Positions 16,658 through 26,057 are shown, counted from the stretch's first letter. The stretch: 64,000 nt of DNA from Duganella aquatilis (GCF_009674565.1 NZ_WKJL01000001.1:682001-746000), one strand, 5' to 3'. Notes: generated by a model not told the origin, from the letters alone. Translations and numbers: made by a program.

Positions 16658-17707
16658 TCAGGTCATCCGCCAGGCACCGTCGCGGTAGATCAGTTGGTCG
16701 TCGAGGTAGACGCCTTCGGTGACGGCGAAGACGTCGATGTGGTAGCGGGCGTCCTTGCGTTTCAGCTGCGGCTTGGTGTAGACGCCGTGCTTGGCGCCCA
16801 GGGACAGGTGGATGCCGCACATGCGCTCGTAGGTGCCGATGTCGTCGACGAAGCAGTCGCGCGAGAAGGCGCGGTTCATGCCGAAGCCCAGTTCGCGCAG
16901 CCATACTTCGCCTTCGTGCTCGCGGATGATGGACAGCATTTCGTCAAACGCCGGCGTGCTGTTTTCGGCGCCCACCACGCGGCCTTTGTCGACGATGATG
17001 GTGATCGGCGCCGCCGGCTTGTTGACCAGGAATTTGGTGTCGCCGAACACGAAGATGCGTGCGCGGCCGCTCACCGCTTCCAGGTCCTGCGCTTCGGTGA
17101 ACACTTCGCCCAGCGGGAACTGGCCGCCGATATTGGTCATGCCGCTGTAGTCGCCGATGTTCAGCTTGGCCGATTCGAACGGCGAAGCGAACACCAGCCG
17201 TTCGCCATTGCCGGTGTCGACCACGCCATGTTGCGCCTGGTCGATGCGGGCTTTCAGCGCATGGCCGACGCCACGGTAGTAGGCCGGATCGTAGGCCAGC
17301 GAGTCGATGTAGTGCAGCCCCTGCTGATCCGGCATGCGCGACAGGTGCACGTGTTCGATCACTTTCAGGCCGCGCTTGAACAGTTCGATGCGGATGCGGT
17401 AGGCGTCCATGCGGAAGCTGCCGGACTGGATCAGCACCACCAGGTCGCCGGCGTTCAGGCGCGCGAAGGTGGCCAGGATGGCGTCCGGCGCGGTGCTGTC
17501 GAAGTCGATGAACTGGGCGTCCGGCACCACGCGGCGGTAGGCTTCGGTCAGCGCGCGATTGAGGTCGGTGCGGGTGTCGTGGACGATCAGCGCGGCGTGC
17601 GGCGCGCGGTGTTCGATGGCGATGGTCAGCGTGTCGCGCAGATTGCGTTCGGCGGTGTCGACGGCGTGCTCGGGAATGCTGCCGAAACGGGAGGGGGAGG
17701 ACGTCAT
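16658..17707 (-). CDS. M29-like aminopeptidase
   Basis: A 349-aa cytoplasmic protein. The M29 metal-ligand pattern is visible in order: E in GQFPLGEVFTEA, E in WLRELGFGMNR, H in GIHLSLGAKHG, and H and D in RYHIDVF. M29 enzymes are dinuclear-metal aminopeptidases. The protein is somewhat shorter than aminopeptidase T, so substrate scope may differ. The start is uncertain: ATG 17707 is used, and ATG 17737 is in frame; neither has a strong ribosome site. It is upstream of the S10 peptidase on the same strand. Confidence 0.75.
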   Translation of the reverse strand: MTSSPSRFGSIPEHAVDTAERNLRDTLTIAIEHRAPHAALIVHDTRTDLNRALTEAYRRVVPDAQFIDFDSTAPDAILATFARLNAGDLVVLIQSGSFRMDAYRIRIELFKRGLKVIEHVHLSRMPDQQGLHYIDSLAYDPAYYRGVGHALKARIDQAQHGVVDTGNGERLVFASPFESAKLNIGDYSGMTNIGGQFPLGEVFTEAQDLEAVSGRARIFVFGDTKFLVNKPAAPITIIVDKGRVVGAENSTPAFDEMLSIIREHEGEVWLRELGFGMNRAFSRDCFVDDIGTYERMCGIHLSLGAKHGVYTKPQLKRKDARYHIDVFAVTEGVYLDDQLIYRDGAWRMT

Positions 17708-17859
17708 GGTGGGGCGCTTATCGGGATCAGCCCGCATTATAAGGCAGTTGCCATGCGAGCCACGCTGGTGCGCATTCTCCTTGTAATGGGCAAAGGAGCG
17801 ATATAGAATGAAAAAAATAGCCTAGCGGCAACTCCGTGGCGATAACGACAGGAAGCGTG

Positions 17860-18312
17860 ATGACCGTATTGATGGGACAGGATTTGCCGCTGGAGCGACC
17901 GGATGCGACCGGGCGCGCAGCATTATTCGTGCCGACGGCGGCAATCAAGGGCGATGTGCTGGAGACGGTGCGCATGGGCGCGGCGATCGTCGGTTATGGC
18001 AACCATGACCGGACCTTGACTATTTATTACGAAAGCAACCGTTTCAACGAGCCGAACCTGTTCAAGTGGGAGCAGAAAGCGCGCAAGGCGTTTGAGCGGC
18101 TGGCCGAGAATCTGCCGACCGTGTCCAAGATGGTCAGCAAGCCGGAGAATTTCGAGCAGGTCGGTTATATCAGCAGCAAGGGCATCCTGATCCGCCGCAT
18201 GGAAAAGCTGCGCAACTGGCTGGAAAAGTCCGAGGCGCTGGATGGCGCGCCGGAATCCGAAAACGTGGTCTTCACGCCGCCGCCACCTCCCAAGAAAATC
18301 GTCGAAAGCTGA
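17860..18312 (+). CDS. Conserved hypothetical protein
   Basis: A 150-aa soluble protein. AGGAAG lies 4 nt before the ATG at 17860; an in-frame GTG at 17836 is less likely. The central part (GYGNHDRTLTIYYESNRFNE, FERLAENLPTVSKMV) looks like a folded alpha/beta domain, and the C-terminus ends in a polyproline stretch (TPPPPPKK). No family is recognised. It converges on the DUF6624 gene, 3 nt apart. Confidence 0.65.
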   Translation: MTVLMGQDLPLERPDATGRAALFVPTAAIKGDVLETVRMGAAIVGYGNHDRTLTIYYESNRFNEPNLFKWEQKARKAFERLAENLPTVSKMVSKPENFEQVGYISSKGILIRRMEKLRNWLEKSEALDGAPESENVVFTPPPPPKKIVES

Positions 18313-18315
18313 CGC

Positions 18316-18978
18316 TCAGTTCACCTGCGCCGGGCAGCTGGCCGCGATAAAGTGGCGACGGCCTTCGGCTTCATATTCTTCCACGCTGGGCAGGCCGATG
18401 GCGTGCCGGCGTGCGTTCGCCTTTTCCAGGCTGTCGATCGGCGACATTTGCATGTGGCATTCGTCGCTTAGCGTGAATTGCGTGCCGTATTCCTGCGGGC
18501 GGTCCTCGGCGACGGCGATGCGGTCTGCCAGGTAGGCCAGGTCGCGCGCGGCGCCGGTGCCGGCTTTGACGGATGCTTCGAGCAGATCGCGCGCCTGCTT
18601 CTGAAAGGCGATGTCGCGGTCGGCGTGCTGGGACAGCAGCCAGGCGCTGTGGCTGGCCGCTTTGCTCGTTGGCCAGCCGCAGGTGCGAATGATGTCCTTC
18701 AGCGCTTTCAGGTTGTCGGCGTCGACGATGGTCCAGCGGTTTTGCAGGTCGGTCTTTTCCTGCGCGGTCGCTGCGGGATTGTGCAACTGCTGTTCCCATT
18801 CACGACGCACCTGCTGGTCGGCGTACGCCAGCGTATTCAGTGGTGCGTCCAGGGACTGGCAGTCAATGGTGGCGGAGGCCTGGTTCAGGTGGGCCATGAC
18901 GTTGTCGCCGGACCACGCCTCGGCATGCGAGAGGGCGGCCGCCATGAGAAGGAGAAATGCCAGAGGTCGAAGGTTCAT
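18316..18978 (-). CDS. Secreted DUF6624-like protein
   Basis: A 220-aa protein with an N-terminal signal peptide (MNLRPLAFLLLMAAALSHAEA). The core matches the DUF6624 pattern: CGWPTSKAASHSAWLLSQHAD, then DRDIAFQKQARDLLEA, and DLAYLADRIAVAEDRPQEYG followed by TQF. The biochemical role of this family is unknown. The ATG at 18978 is chosen because it begins the signal peptide; upstream in-frame starts add an arginine-rich stretch without a ribosome site. Confidence 0.75.
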   Translation of the reverse strand: MNLRPLAFLLLMAAALSHAEAWSGDNVMAHLNQASATIDCQSLDAPLNTLAYADQQVRREWEQQLHNPAATAQEKTDLQNRWTIVDADNLKALKDIIRTCGWPTSKAASHSAWLLSQHADRDIAFQKQARDLLEASVKAGTGAARDLAYLADRIAVAEDRPQEYGTQFTLSDECHMQMSPIDSLEKANARRHAIGLPSVEEYEAEGRRHFIAASCPAQVN

Positions 18979-19103
18979 TCTCAATAGTCTAGCAGTTGTT
19001 CTGATGGCAAAAATGCGCGGTTTGTCACGTTGCCTGTCGTGCGCTGCGGCGGCGCGGGGCGTTGTATGCTGTTGGAAAGAATACATTCTTTCAGGAGATG
19101 ATT

Positions 19104-19439
19104 ATGATGATCCGCTATGTCGCTGTGGCCCTGGCCACGCTGGCGCTGCTGGGCGGCTGCCAGAAGAAGGACGATCCGAGCGAAGCCGGTCCGGCGGAAC
19201 GCGCCGGCCGCAAGATCGACGAGGCCACGCAGCAGGCCAGCCAGAAGCTGGACAACGCCGCCCAGCAAGCCAACCAGCAGCTCACCGATACCGCCAAGGA
19301 AACCAGCCAGAAGCTCGACCAGGCGGCCGACAAGGCCAGCGAGAAGCTGAACGAGGCCACCAAGGAAGCCGGCCGCAAACTGGAACGCGCCGGCGAGAAG
19401 ATGCAAAGCGCCGCCGACGAGCGCGAGGCCAAGAAGTAA
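19104..19439 (+). CDS. Small lipoprotein with amphipathic repeats
   Basis: A 111-aa protein with a lipoprotein signal (lipobox LLGGC, about residue 17). The mature part is entirely 11-residue-like amphipathic repeats of the type ASQKLDNAAQQANQQL and ASEKLNEATKEAGRKL, predicting a long alpha helix resembling LEA or apolipoprotein repeats. AGGAG sits 6 nt before ATG 19104; ATG 19098 overlaps the ribosome site spacing and is less likely. It is probably anchored to the outer membrane. Its stop directly abuts the stop of the convergent GGDEF gene. The role is unknown; envelope stress protection is a guess. Confidence 0.8.
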   Translation: MMIRYVAVALATLALLGGCQKKDDPSEAGPAERAGRKIDEATQQASQKLDNAAQQANQQLTDTAKETSQKLDQAADKASEKLNEATKEAGRKLERAGEKMQSAADEREAKK

Positions 19440-21542
19440 TCAGTGCTTGCCGGCCGCGTGCTTGATCGAGACCACGTTGGTCTGCTCGGTCGGCGGCGGC
19501 TGCTGGTCCGGATCGCCGCCCAGCACCACGCTCAGGTCGACGAAACCTGAGCGCCACGCGCGTTCCAGATCCTGCTCGATGGCTTCCATCGACGTCAGGT
19601 GGAAATTGTCGAAGCCGCGCACGCCGTAGGCCCGGTTGCGGCCATGCGCCTTGGCCAGGTACAGCGCCATGTCGACCAGGTTGACCGCGCGTTCCCACGC
19701 CAGCGGCTCGCCGCCCGGCACCAGCGGGTAGGGCGAAAAGCCCACCGACACATTCACCGAAATCTCGTGCTCCTGGTACTTCAGCGATTGCGACGAGATG
19801 CCCAGCAAAATCCGCCGCGCGATTTCATCGACGCCCTGGCGCGGTATCGCCGGCAGGAAGGCGAGGAATTCCTCGCCGCCCCAGCGCACGATCATGTCGG
19901 TCTCGCGCAGCGCGATGCGCAGGTTCTCGGCGATCATCTTCAGCACCGCGTCGCCGGCCGCGTGGCCGTAGGTATCGTTGATATGCTTGAAGTGGTCGAC
20001 GTCGAGCAGGAACAGCGCGCCGACCACGTCGTCCGCGCGCTCCTGCACGGTCAGGCCGCGCATGAAGTCCTGGAAGTGGCGGCGGTTGTACAGCGAGGTC
20101 AATGGGTCCAGCGTCGATTGCGCCTTCAGCTCCAGGTTCTTCACCTCCAGCTGCGCGTTGGTGTGGCGCACCTTGCGGTACAACAGGCCGACCACCGCCG
20201 CCGTCAGCGCCAGCACCAGCGCCAGCAGCCACCACACGCGCTGCTGCAGGCGGCGGTTGTCGATCTCGGTGCCCTTGACCTGGTTCTCGCGGCTCAACAG
20301 CTCGATCTGGCGCTGCTTCTTCTCGGTCTCGTACTTTTCCTGCAGTTCAAGCATGGCCTGCTGGCGGCGCCGTTCAAACAGCTCGTTGGAGATATTGCGC
20401 TCGCGGTGATAGGCCTGCACCGCGCCGGCCAGGTCGCCCGCGCGTTCCAGCGCCTCGCCGTATTCGCGCAGCGCCGCTTGCAGATCGGGCTTGTTGTTCT
20501 CGCGTTCGTAGCGGGCCAGGCCCAGTTCATACTGCTTCTTGCCTTCGGCCAGGCGTCCCATGCCGATGTAGGCCTGGCCCAGGTTGAGGCGCGCCGTCGC
20601 TTCGGTGGATTTGTCCCTGGTCTTGTCCGACGATTGCAGCGCTTCCTGCGCGTACTGCACGGCGCGCGCGTAGTCCTGCTGCTTGAGCTGGATGTCCGAC
20701 AGGTTGACCAGCGTGATGCCGACCATGCGCTCCGCGCCCAGCTTGCGTTCCAGGTCCAGGCTTTCCTGCAGCACGCGCAGAGCGCGCTTGGGCTGGCCGG
20801 AGTCGATGGCCAGGCCGTACTCGGTGTTCTTGGCCATCGCCATGCGGCCGGGAGAATTCAGTTTTTCGGTTTCCGTCAGCAGCTCGGCCAGCGTTTCGGC
20901 GGCGTTTTCGTAGCCCTTCATCTGCGTGTGCAGCTTGGTCAGCGCGTTTAGCGCGGCGACCAGGCTGATGGCGTCGCCGGCGGGCGGGCGCGCAATGTCC
21001 ACCGCGCGCTGCAGCTTGAGCAGGGCGGCCGGGAAGTTGCCCTGCTCGGCGTAGGACTGGCCGGCGGTGATGGTGGCCTGCACCTGCAGCGGGATGTCGG
21101 TGGTGGTCAGCGCCAGTTTTTCGGCGGCGAAGGCCATGCGGTGCGCGGCGTCGACTTCGGCCTGGGCAAACAGCACATAGGTCTTGGCCAGCATGCCCTT
21201 GGCGATGATGACGTTGTCGCGCAGCGAGGTGCCGAAGGCGATGACCTGGTCGGCCGCTTCCATCGCCAGGTCGTTCTGCCCCAGGCGCATGCGCACGGTG
21301 CTCATCTGGTTGAGGAATTCGGCGCGGGTGTAGGAGGAGGCGGCGACCAGTTCCGGTTGCAGCTTTTGCAGCTGCGCCAGCGCCTTGTCGGGCACGAAGC
21401 GGCTTTGTTCGCGGACGTCGAGGATGCGTTCATCCAGCGTGGCCTGGGCCAGCGCGCACGCAGGCGCCAGCGCCAGGGCCACGGCTAACGCCACGGCGCT
21501 TCGTCGCCCATGCCACCTTCCGCCATTTTTCAATCCAGCCAA
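19440..21542 (-). CDS. TPR-containing diguanylate cyclase (GGDEF)
   Basis: A 700-aa protein: signal peptide, periplasmic tetratricopeptide-like helical repeats (about 35-380), a coiled coil (RRRQQAMLELQEKYETEKKQ), one membrane helix (VWWLLALVLALTAAVVGLLY, near 435) and a cytoplasmic GGDEF domain. The active site is GGEEF and the inhibitory I-site RETD sits five residues before it, so both catalysis and product inhibition look intact. It should make c-di-GMP in response to a periplasmic signal. A TTG at 21542 is chosen because GAGGG lies 7 nt upstream; no ATG is available near the signal peptide. Confidence 0.85.
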   Translation of the reverse strand: MAGLKNGGRWHGRRSAVALAVALALAPACALAQATLDERILDVREQSRFVPDKALAQLQKLQPELVAASSYTRAEFLNQMSTVRMRLGQNDLAMEAADQVIAFGTSLRDNVIIAKGMLAKTYVLFAQAEVDAAHRMAFAAEKLALTTTDIPLQVQATITAGQSYAEQGNFPAALLKLQRAVDIARPPAGDAISLVAALNALTKLHTQMKGYENAAETLAELLTETEKLNSPGRMAMAKNTEYGLAIDSGQPKRALRVLQESLDLERKLGAERMVGITLVNLSDIQLKQQDYARAVQYAQEALQSSDKTRDKSTEATARLNLGQAYIGMGRLAEGKKQYELGLARYERENNKPDLQAALREYGEALERAGDLAGAVQAYHRERNISNELFERRRQQAMLELQEKYETEKKQRQIELLSRENQVKGTEIDNRRLQQRVWWLLALVLALTAAVVGLLYRKVRHTNAQLEVKNLELKAQSTLDPLTSLYNRRHFQDFMRGLTVQERADDVVGALFLLDVDHFKHINDTYGHAAGDAVLKMIAENLRIALRETDMIVRWGGEEFLAFLPAIPRQGVDEIARRILLGISSQSLKYQEHEISVNVSVGFSPYPLVPGGEPLAWERAVNLVDMALYLAKAHGRNRAYGVRGFDNFHLTSMEAIEQDLERAWRSGFVDLSVVLGGDPDQQPPPTEQTNVVSIKHAAGKH

Positions 21543-21665
21543 CTTGACGCCCTCACAATTGCTGTGCAATGTCTAGACAATTATAGGCGTGTTGCAGCCG
21601 AGAAAGCCCTGAAACCTGTGATTTTTCGCGAAAATCGCACAGTTTCCAGTGGCTTTTTGACAGCT

Positions 21666-23444
21666 TTACGCCGCCAGCTGTTGCAAAAGGTAGAGGCGCT
21701 GGTACAAGCCGCCGTCGATTTGCATCAGCTGCTCATGGGCGCCGGTTTCAGCGATGCGGCCGTGATTCAGCACGATGATGCGGTTGGCGTCGCGGATGGT
21801 GGACAGGCGGTGGGCGATGGCGATCACCGTCACCTTGCCGCGCAACTCGTCCAGCGCCACCTGCACGATCTGCTCCGTCTGCGAATCGATGTGCGAGGTC
21901 GCTTCGTCCAGCAGCAGGATGCGCGGCGCGCCGGCCAGCGCGCGGGCGATGGCGATCAGCTGCTTCTGGCCGACCGACAGGCGCGAGCCACCTTCGCCCA
22001 GCGGCGTGTCGTAGCCGCGGTCCAGCGCCGCGATGAAGTCGTGGGCGTGGGCGGCGCGCGCGGCCGTTTCGATCTGCTGCTGCGTCAGGCCGCGGCCCAT
22101 GTCGATGTTTTCGCGGGCGGAGGCGGCCAGCAGGAACGGGTCCTGCGGCACCAGGCCGACTTCGGCGCGGAAGCGGTCGTTGTCGATGTCGTCCAGCGGC
22201 ACGCCGTGCATCAGGATGCTGCCATGCTTGGCCGGATAGAAGCGCAGCAGCAGCGACAGCAGCGTCGACTTGCCGCTGCCGGTGTGGCCGACGATGCCGA
22301 CGAAATCGCCCTGGGCGATGTCCAGCGACAGGTCGTGCAGCACCGGCTGGCCTGCGTTGTAGGCGAAGTTCAGGTGGCGGATGGCGACGGCGGGCGAGTC
22401 GTCGTCGTTGGCGGCCGCGCGGGTGGCGGCCGAGCGGCTGCGGTGTTCCTGGGCCGCGCCTTCATCCAGCAGCGTCGCCACGCGCGCGGTGGCCACCACC
22501 GATTGCTGCAGTTGGCTGAACTGCATGGTGATCTGGATCAGCGGCTCGATCACGCGCGCCAGGTAGCTGATGAAGGCATACAGCACGCCGACTTCGGCGG
22601 CCGTCATCTCGCGGTGGCCGAACATGAAGATCACCGCCGCCAGCAGGATGATGTTGAACAGGTCCAGCGCGGGCCGCAGCAGCCAGGCGTTGGCGCGCAG
22701 TTCCGACAGGCGCGCCGTGTAGTGGTCCCGGTTGGTGGCGGCGAAGCGCTGGCCGAAGCGCGCCTCGGCGTTGCTGGCCTGGAGCACGCTCATGCCGCCG
22801 ATCGATTCGGCCATCTGGCCGTTGATTTCGCTGCGCAACGCGCGGGCGCGGGTGACGGCCGGCGCGCTCCAGCGCTGGTACAGCCAGACGATCAGCAGCA
22901 CCGCCGGCAACAGCGCCAGCACGATCAGCATCAGGCGCCAGTCCAGCCAGGCCATGGCGCAGACGGTGCCGATCAACACGATGCTCGAATCGAGCATCAC
23001 GAACAGCACCTGGATATAAAGACTTTTCACTGCCTCGGTGTCGTTGGTGACGCGCGAGACCAGCTGGCCGGTGATGGCGCGGTCGAAGAAGGCCATCGGC
23101 AGCAGCAGCACGTGGGTGTAGACCATTTCGCGCAGGCGCATCACGGAACGCATGGCGAGGCCGGACAAGCGCACCAGCTGCAGGTAGCGCAGGCCGCTGG
23201 CGATCCAGCCGGTCAGCACCAGGCCCGCCAGCAGGCCCGCCATGCGCGGCCAGTCCAGGTGGTGCGGCAGCAGGTGTTCGTCGATCAGCGCCTTGCCCAT
23301 GATGGGGCCCATCACTTCAAGCAGGGCGGCGGCCATCAGCCACAGCACGGCCCAGCCGAGATGGTGCTGGTCGGGCAGGGCGGCGCGGCGCAGCAGGGCG
23401 ATCGCCTGGCGCATCTGGCCGGTGGTGGATTGTTCAGGCTTCAT
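21666..23444 (-). CDS. mdlB: ABC multidrug exporter half-transporter MdlB-like
   Basis: A 592-aa fusion of a six-helix ABC exporter domain (about 15-310) and an ATPase (about 345-580). It has Walker A GHTGSGKS, Q-loop VPQDPFLL, signature LSVGQKQL (the canonical LSGGQ reads LSVGQ), Walker B ILLLDEATSHID and the H-loop AIAHRLS. VGVLYAFISYLARVIEPL closely follows E. coli MdlB. The ATG overlaps the end of mdlA by 11 nt, so the two halves are translated together and should form a heterodimer. The substrate is unknown. Confidence 0.87.
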   Translation of the reverse strand: MKPEQSTTGQMRQAIALLRRAALPDQHHLGWAVLWLMAAALLEVMGPIMGKALIDEHLLPHHLDWPRMAGLLAGLVLTGWIASGLRYLQLVRLSGLAMRSVMRLREMVYTHVLLLPMAFFDRAITGQLVSRVTNDTEAVKSLYIQVLFVMLDSSIVLIGTVCAMAWLDWRLMLIVLALLPAVLLIVWLYQRWSAPAVTRARALRSEINGQMAESIGGMSVLQASNAEARFGQRFAATNRDHYTARLSELRANAWLLRPALDLFNIILLAAVIFMFGHREMTAAEVGVLYAFISYLARVIEPLIQITMQFSQLQQSVVATARVATLLDEGAAQEHRSRSAATRAAANDDDSPAVAIRHLNFAYNAGQPVLHDLSLDIAQGDFVGIVGHTGSGKSTLLSLLLRFYPAKHGSILMHGVPLDDIDNDRFRAEVGLVPQDPFLLAASARENIDMGRGLTQQQIETAARAAHAHDFIAALDRGYDTPLGEGGSRLSVGQKQLIAIARALAGAPRILLLDEATSHIDSQTEQIVQVALDELRGKVTVIAIAHRLSTIRDANRIIVLNHGRIAETGAHEQLMQIDGGLYQRLYLLQQLAA

Positions 23445-25188
23445 TGAGACTTGCTTCCAATTGTTGATAGCGCCACTGGCTGGCGTACCAGCCGTCCAGT
23501 GCCAGCAGCTGTTCGTGGCTGCCGGTTTCGCTGATGCGGCCATCGCGCAAGACGACGATCAGGTCGGCGCTGACGACGGAGCTCAGGCGGTGGCTGGCGA
23601 TGACCGCGCTGCGGCCCTTGCGCGCCTGGCGCAGTTCTTCGAGATGCTGGAGGATGCGGGTTTCGGTGCCGGTATCGACGGCGGACAGCGCATCGTCGAG
23701 CAGCAGCAGATCGTTATCGGCCAGCAGCGCGCGGGCGATGGCGACGCGCTGGCGCTGGCCGCCGGACAGCGTGATGCCTTTCTCGCCCACCTGCGTGTCG
23801 TAGCCGTCGGCGAACAGCAGGATGTCGTCGTGGATGGCGGCCAGGCCGGCCGCGTGTTCGACTTCCGCGCGCGTGGCGTTGGGACGGGCGAGGGCGATGT
23901 TGTCGGCGATCGAGGCGGAGAACAGGAAGGACTCCTGCGGCACCCAGCTGATGGCGGCGCGCAGCGCGTGCAGCTTGTAGGCGTCGAGCGCATGGCCGCT
24001 CCACTGCACGCTGCCGTGTTGCGGCGTCAGCTGGCGCAGCAGCACGCGCAGCAGCGTGGACTTGCCGCTGCCGGTGGGGCCGACCAGGCCGAGGGTCTGG
24101 CCCGGTTGCAGCGTCAGCGTGATGTCGCTGATGGCCGGCGTGCTTTGTTCGGCATAGGCGTAGCTGACGCCTTGCAGCGTCAGCGGGCCGGAAGGCACGG
24201 CGGCGATGCTGCCGTGATCGTCGATGGCCAGCGGCGCATCGAGCATGGGCTGCAGGCGCTGCCAGGCGGCGCGTCCGCGCTCGATCAGCGACAGCACCCA
24301 GCCGGCGGCGAACATCGGCCAGATCAGCTGGCCGAGGTACATGGTGAAGCTGGTCAGCGCGCCGATGGTCAGCTGGTTCTGCCAGACCAGGTAGCCGCCC
24401 AGGCCGAGCGTCAGGCCGCTGGCGGCGGTCAGCGTCAGGCCGACGGCGGGTTCGTAGGCGGCTTCCCATACCTGCGCGCGCAGACTGGCGTCGGACGCCT
24501 TCGAGGCCAGTTCGGAAAACTGTTTGGCGCTGCGCTGTTCCAGGCCGAGCGCGCGCAGCGTGCGCACGCCGGACAGTGTTTCCTGCACATGGTCGTTCAG
24601 CGCGCTGAAGCGCTTGAGCGAGTCGGTGGAAGCGGTGTGGATATGTCCCGAGATATACCAGAACGCCCAGGCCATCAGCGGGAACGGCAGCAGCGCGATG
24701 CAGGCCAGGCGCCAGTCGACGCCGAGCAGCATCACGCCCAGCACCATGACCAGCGTGAGGGCGCCGTCGAAGCCTGCCAGCATGGCTTCGCCGGCGGCCA
24801 TTTCGATGGCGTCGATATCGTTGGTGGCCAGCGCCATCAGGTCGCCGGTGCGCTGGCGCTGGTAGAAGGCCGGGCCTTGCAGCGTCATACGGGTGTAGAG
24901 GCGGGTGCGCAGCGAGACGCCGAGCTGGTAGGCGGCGCCGTACAGGATCTGCCGCCAGGCGACGCGCAGGAAGTAGATGCCCAGGCCGATCAGCAGCAGC
25001 GAGCCGATCTGCATCAGCAGGGCGTTGCCGGACAGGGTGTGATTGGCCAGGCCATCGATCATGGCGCCGACCTTGCGCGGCACCCAGACACTCAGGGTCG
25101 CCACGCCCGCCAGCATGGCGCCGGACAGAATATAGGCGCGGCTGTGCTGGCGGACAAAACCGCCGATCAGCCGGGAAAGATTAGACAT
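23434..25188 (-). CDS. mdlA: ABC multidrug exporter half-transporter MdlA-like
   Basis: A 584-aa ABC exporter half: six-helix domain (about 10-300), then ATPase with Walker A GPTGSGKS, Q-loop VPQESFLF, signature LSGGQRQ, Walker B LLLLDDALSAVD and switch histidine ASHRLS. The Walker B end reads DD instead of DE, so the catalytic glutamate is replaced. This is common in one half of asymmetric heterodimeric exporters and suggests that its composite site is the degenerate one. ATG 25188 gives the usual N-terminus; an in-frame upstream start would run through cysteine-rich non-family sequence. Confidence 0.87.
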   Translation of the reverse strand: MSNLSRLIGGFVRQHSRAYILSGAMLAGVATLSVWVPRKVGAMIDGLANHTLSGNALLMQIGSLLLIGLGIYFLRVAWRQILYGAAYQLGVSLRTRLYTRMTLQGPAFYQRQRTGDLMALATNDIDAIEMAAGEAMLAGFDGALTLVMVLGVMLLGVDWRLACIALLPFPLMAWAFWYISGHIHTASTDSLKRFSALNDHVQETLSGVRTLRALGLEQRSAKQFSELASKASDASLRAQVWEAAYEPAVGLTLTAASGLTLGLGGYLVWQNQLTIGALTSFTMYLGQLIWPMFAAGWVLSLIERGRAAWQRLQPMLDAPLAIDDHGSIAAVPSGPLTLQGVSYAYAEQSTPAISDITLTLQPGQTLGLVGPTGSGKSTLLRVLLRQLTPQHGSVQWSGHALDAYKLHALRAAISWVPQESFLFSASIADNIALARPNATRAEVEHAAGLAAIHDDILLFADGYDTQVGEKGITLSGGQRQRVAIARALLADNDLLLLDDALSAVDTGTETRILQHLEELRQARKGRSAVIASHRLSSVVSADLIVVLRDGRISETGSHEQLLALDGWYASQWRYQQLEASLNEA

Positions 25189-25242
25189 GCATGTTGCCTC
25201 GAAAAGCGTGTAGCCCGCTAGGATACAGCATGCACAAAAAGA

Positions 25243-25328
25243 CGGGGTCAGGTCCCTCATTTCTACACGAGCTGTACCGTAGCTCCGCGTACGGTACAGC
25301 TCGTGTAGAAATGAGGGACCTGACCCCG
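25243..25328. terminator. 39-bp perfect inverted repeat acting as phasin terminator
   Basis: Arms 25243-25281 and 25290-25328 are perfectly complementary over 39 bp around an 8-nt loop. On the minus strand the stem ends 4 bases after the phasin stop codon and is followed by TCTTTTTG, so it has the form of a Rho-independent terminator. The stem is far longer than a terminator needs and resembles an inserted palindromic repeat (each arm starts or ends with GGGGTCAGG-type sequence). Confidence 0.75.
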
Positions 25329-25332
25329 GAGT

Positions 25333-25875
25333 TTATTTTTTGGCTTTGGGGGCGGATTTGGCGGGTTTGCTTGTACCCGCCAGGGCGATCGGTTTGGCGG
25401 CGGCGACTTTGACTTCGACGAATTCTTCCTGGGCCGGGATCGGCGCGGCGGCTGGCTTGGCTTTGGGCGCTTTCGCTGGCGCCAGCGGGACGCTGGCGAC
25501 CGGTTCGTTGGCGGCGGCCACCGCGGCGCTGACGGCGGCCGACAGCGCCGGCGGTACGGCCGCTACCGTGGGCTTGGTCGCGGCCAGGTCGGTCACTTGC
25601 TTGAAAGTGCCCTGGGCGCTCTGCAGCAGCGCGTTCTGGGCGGTGGAGGCGATGCTGTACAGCTCGCGTCCGTAGGCCAGCAGGCTGTCGAAGTTGCCCT
25701 GGTGCGGTACGCTCGGGTCCTTGGAGGCCAGCAGCTGCTTGGCGGTGCTGATGTTGAGCGCGATGACTTTCTGGGCGCTGTCGACGGCGGTGCTGGCGAA
25801 GGTGTTGAAGATCTTGAATTGCGCTTCAAGTTGCGATTTGGTGGCGGCGGAAAACTGTTCGGTGATCGAAGACAT
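25333..25875 (-). CDS. Phasin family protein (PHA granule-associated)
   Basis: A 180-aa protein. The N-terminal two thirds match the phasin_2 family: MSSITEQFSAATKSQLEAQF, FNTFASTAVDSAQKVIALNI and an amphipathic helix up to QVTDL. The C-terminal third is low-complexity A, P and K (PLAPAKAPKAKPAAAP ... SAPKAKK). Phasins coat polyhydroxyalkanoate granules and limit their coalescence. AGGAG lies 6 nt before the ATG. A strong hairpin follows the stop. No pha synthesis gene is in the window. Confidence 0.9.
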   Translation of the reverse strand: MSSITEQFSAATKSQLEAQFKIFNTFASTAVDSAQKVIALNISTAKQLLASKDPSVPHQGNFDSLLAYGRELYSIASTAQNALLQSAQGTFKQVTDLAATKPTVAAVPPALSAAVSAAVAAANEPVASVPLAPAKAPKAKPAAAPIPAQEEFVEVKVAAAKPIALAGTSKPAKSAPKAKK

Positions 25876-25963
25876 GGTTTCTCCTGAATTATGATGCAAC
25901 GCAATAAGTCCATTCTAGCGACGATTTTTGGCGATGGAAAGTTATTTTTTCTACCATGTGCCT

Positions 25964-25985
25964 GCACAAACACTATATCAATTAG
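25964..25985 (-). promoter_or_regulatory. Putative -10 region upstream of the phasin gene
   Basis: Minus strand CTAAT-T-GATATAGT-GTTTGTGC, sharing CTAAT, GATATAGT and TTTGTGC in order with the block ahead of the hybrid kinase (1474-1494). TATAGT is a near-consensus -10 with about an 80-nt leader. Confidence 0.35.
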
Positions 25986-26057
25986 TGCGACGCAACAATT
26001 GGTGTATTTTGTTGAATGTGCCTACAATGACCTTACGTCAAATCAATGGGAGTGCAG

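Noticed and set aside
15917..17806. Long plus-strand frame across the S10 and M29 genes
   Set aside because: It spans two real genes and their spacer in the opposite direction; no domain or start signal is visible.
21510..23447. Long plus-strand frame opposite mdlB
   Set aside because: Antisense of a well-supported ABC exporter; Q/H/R-rich translation without motifs.
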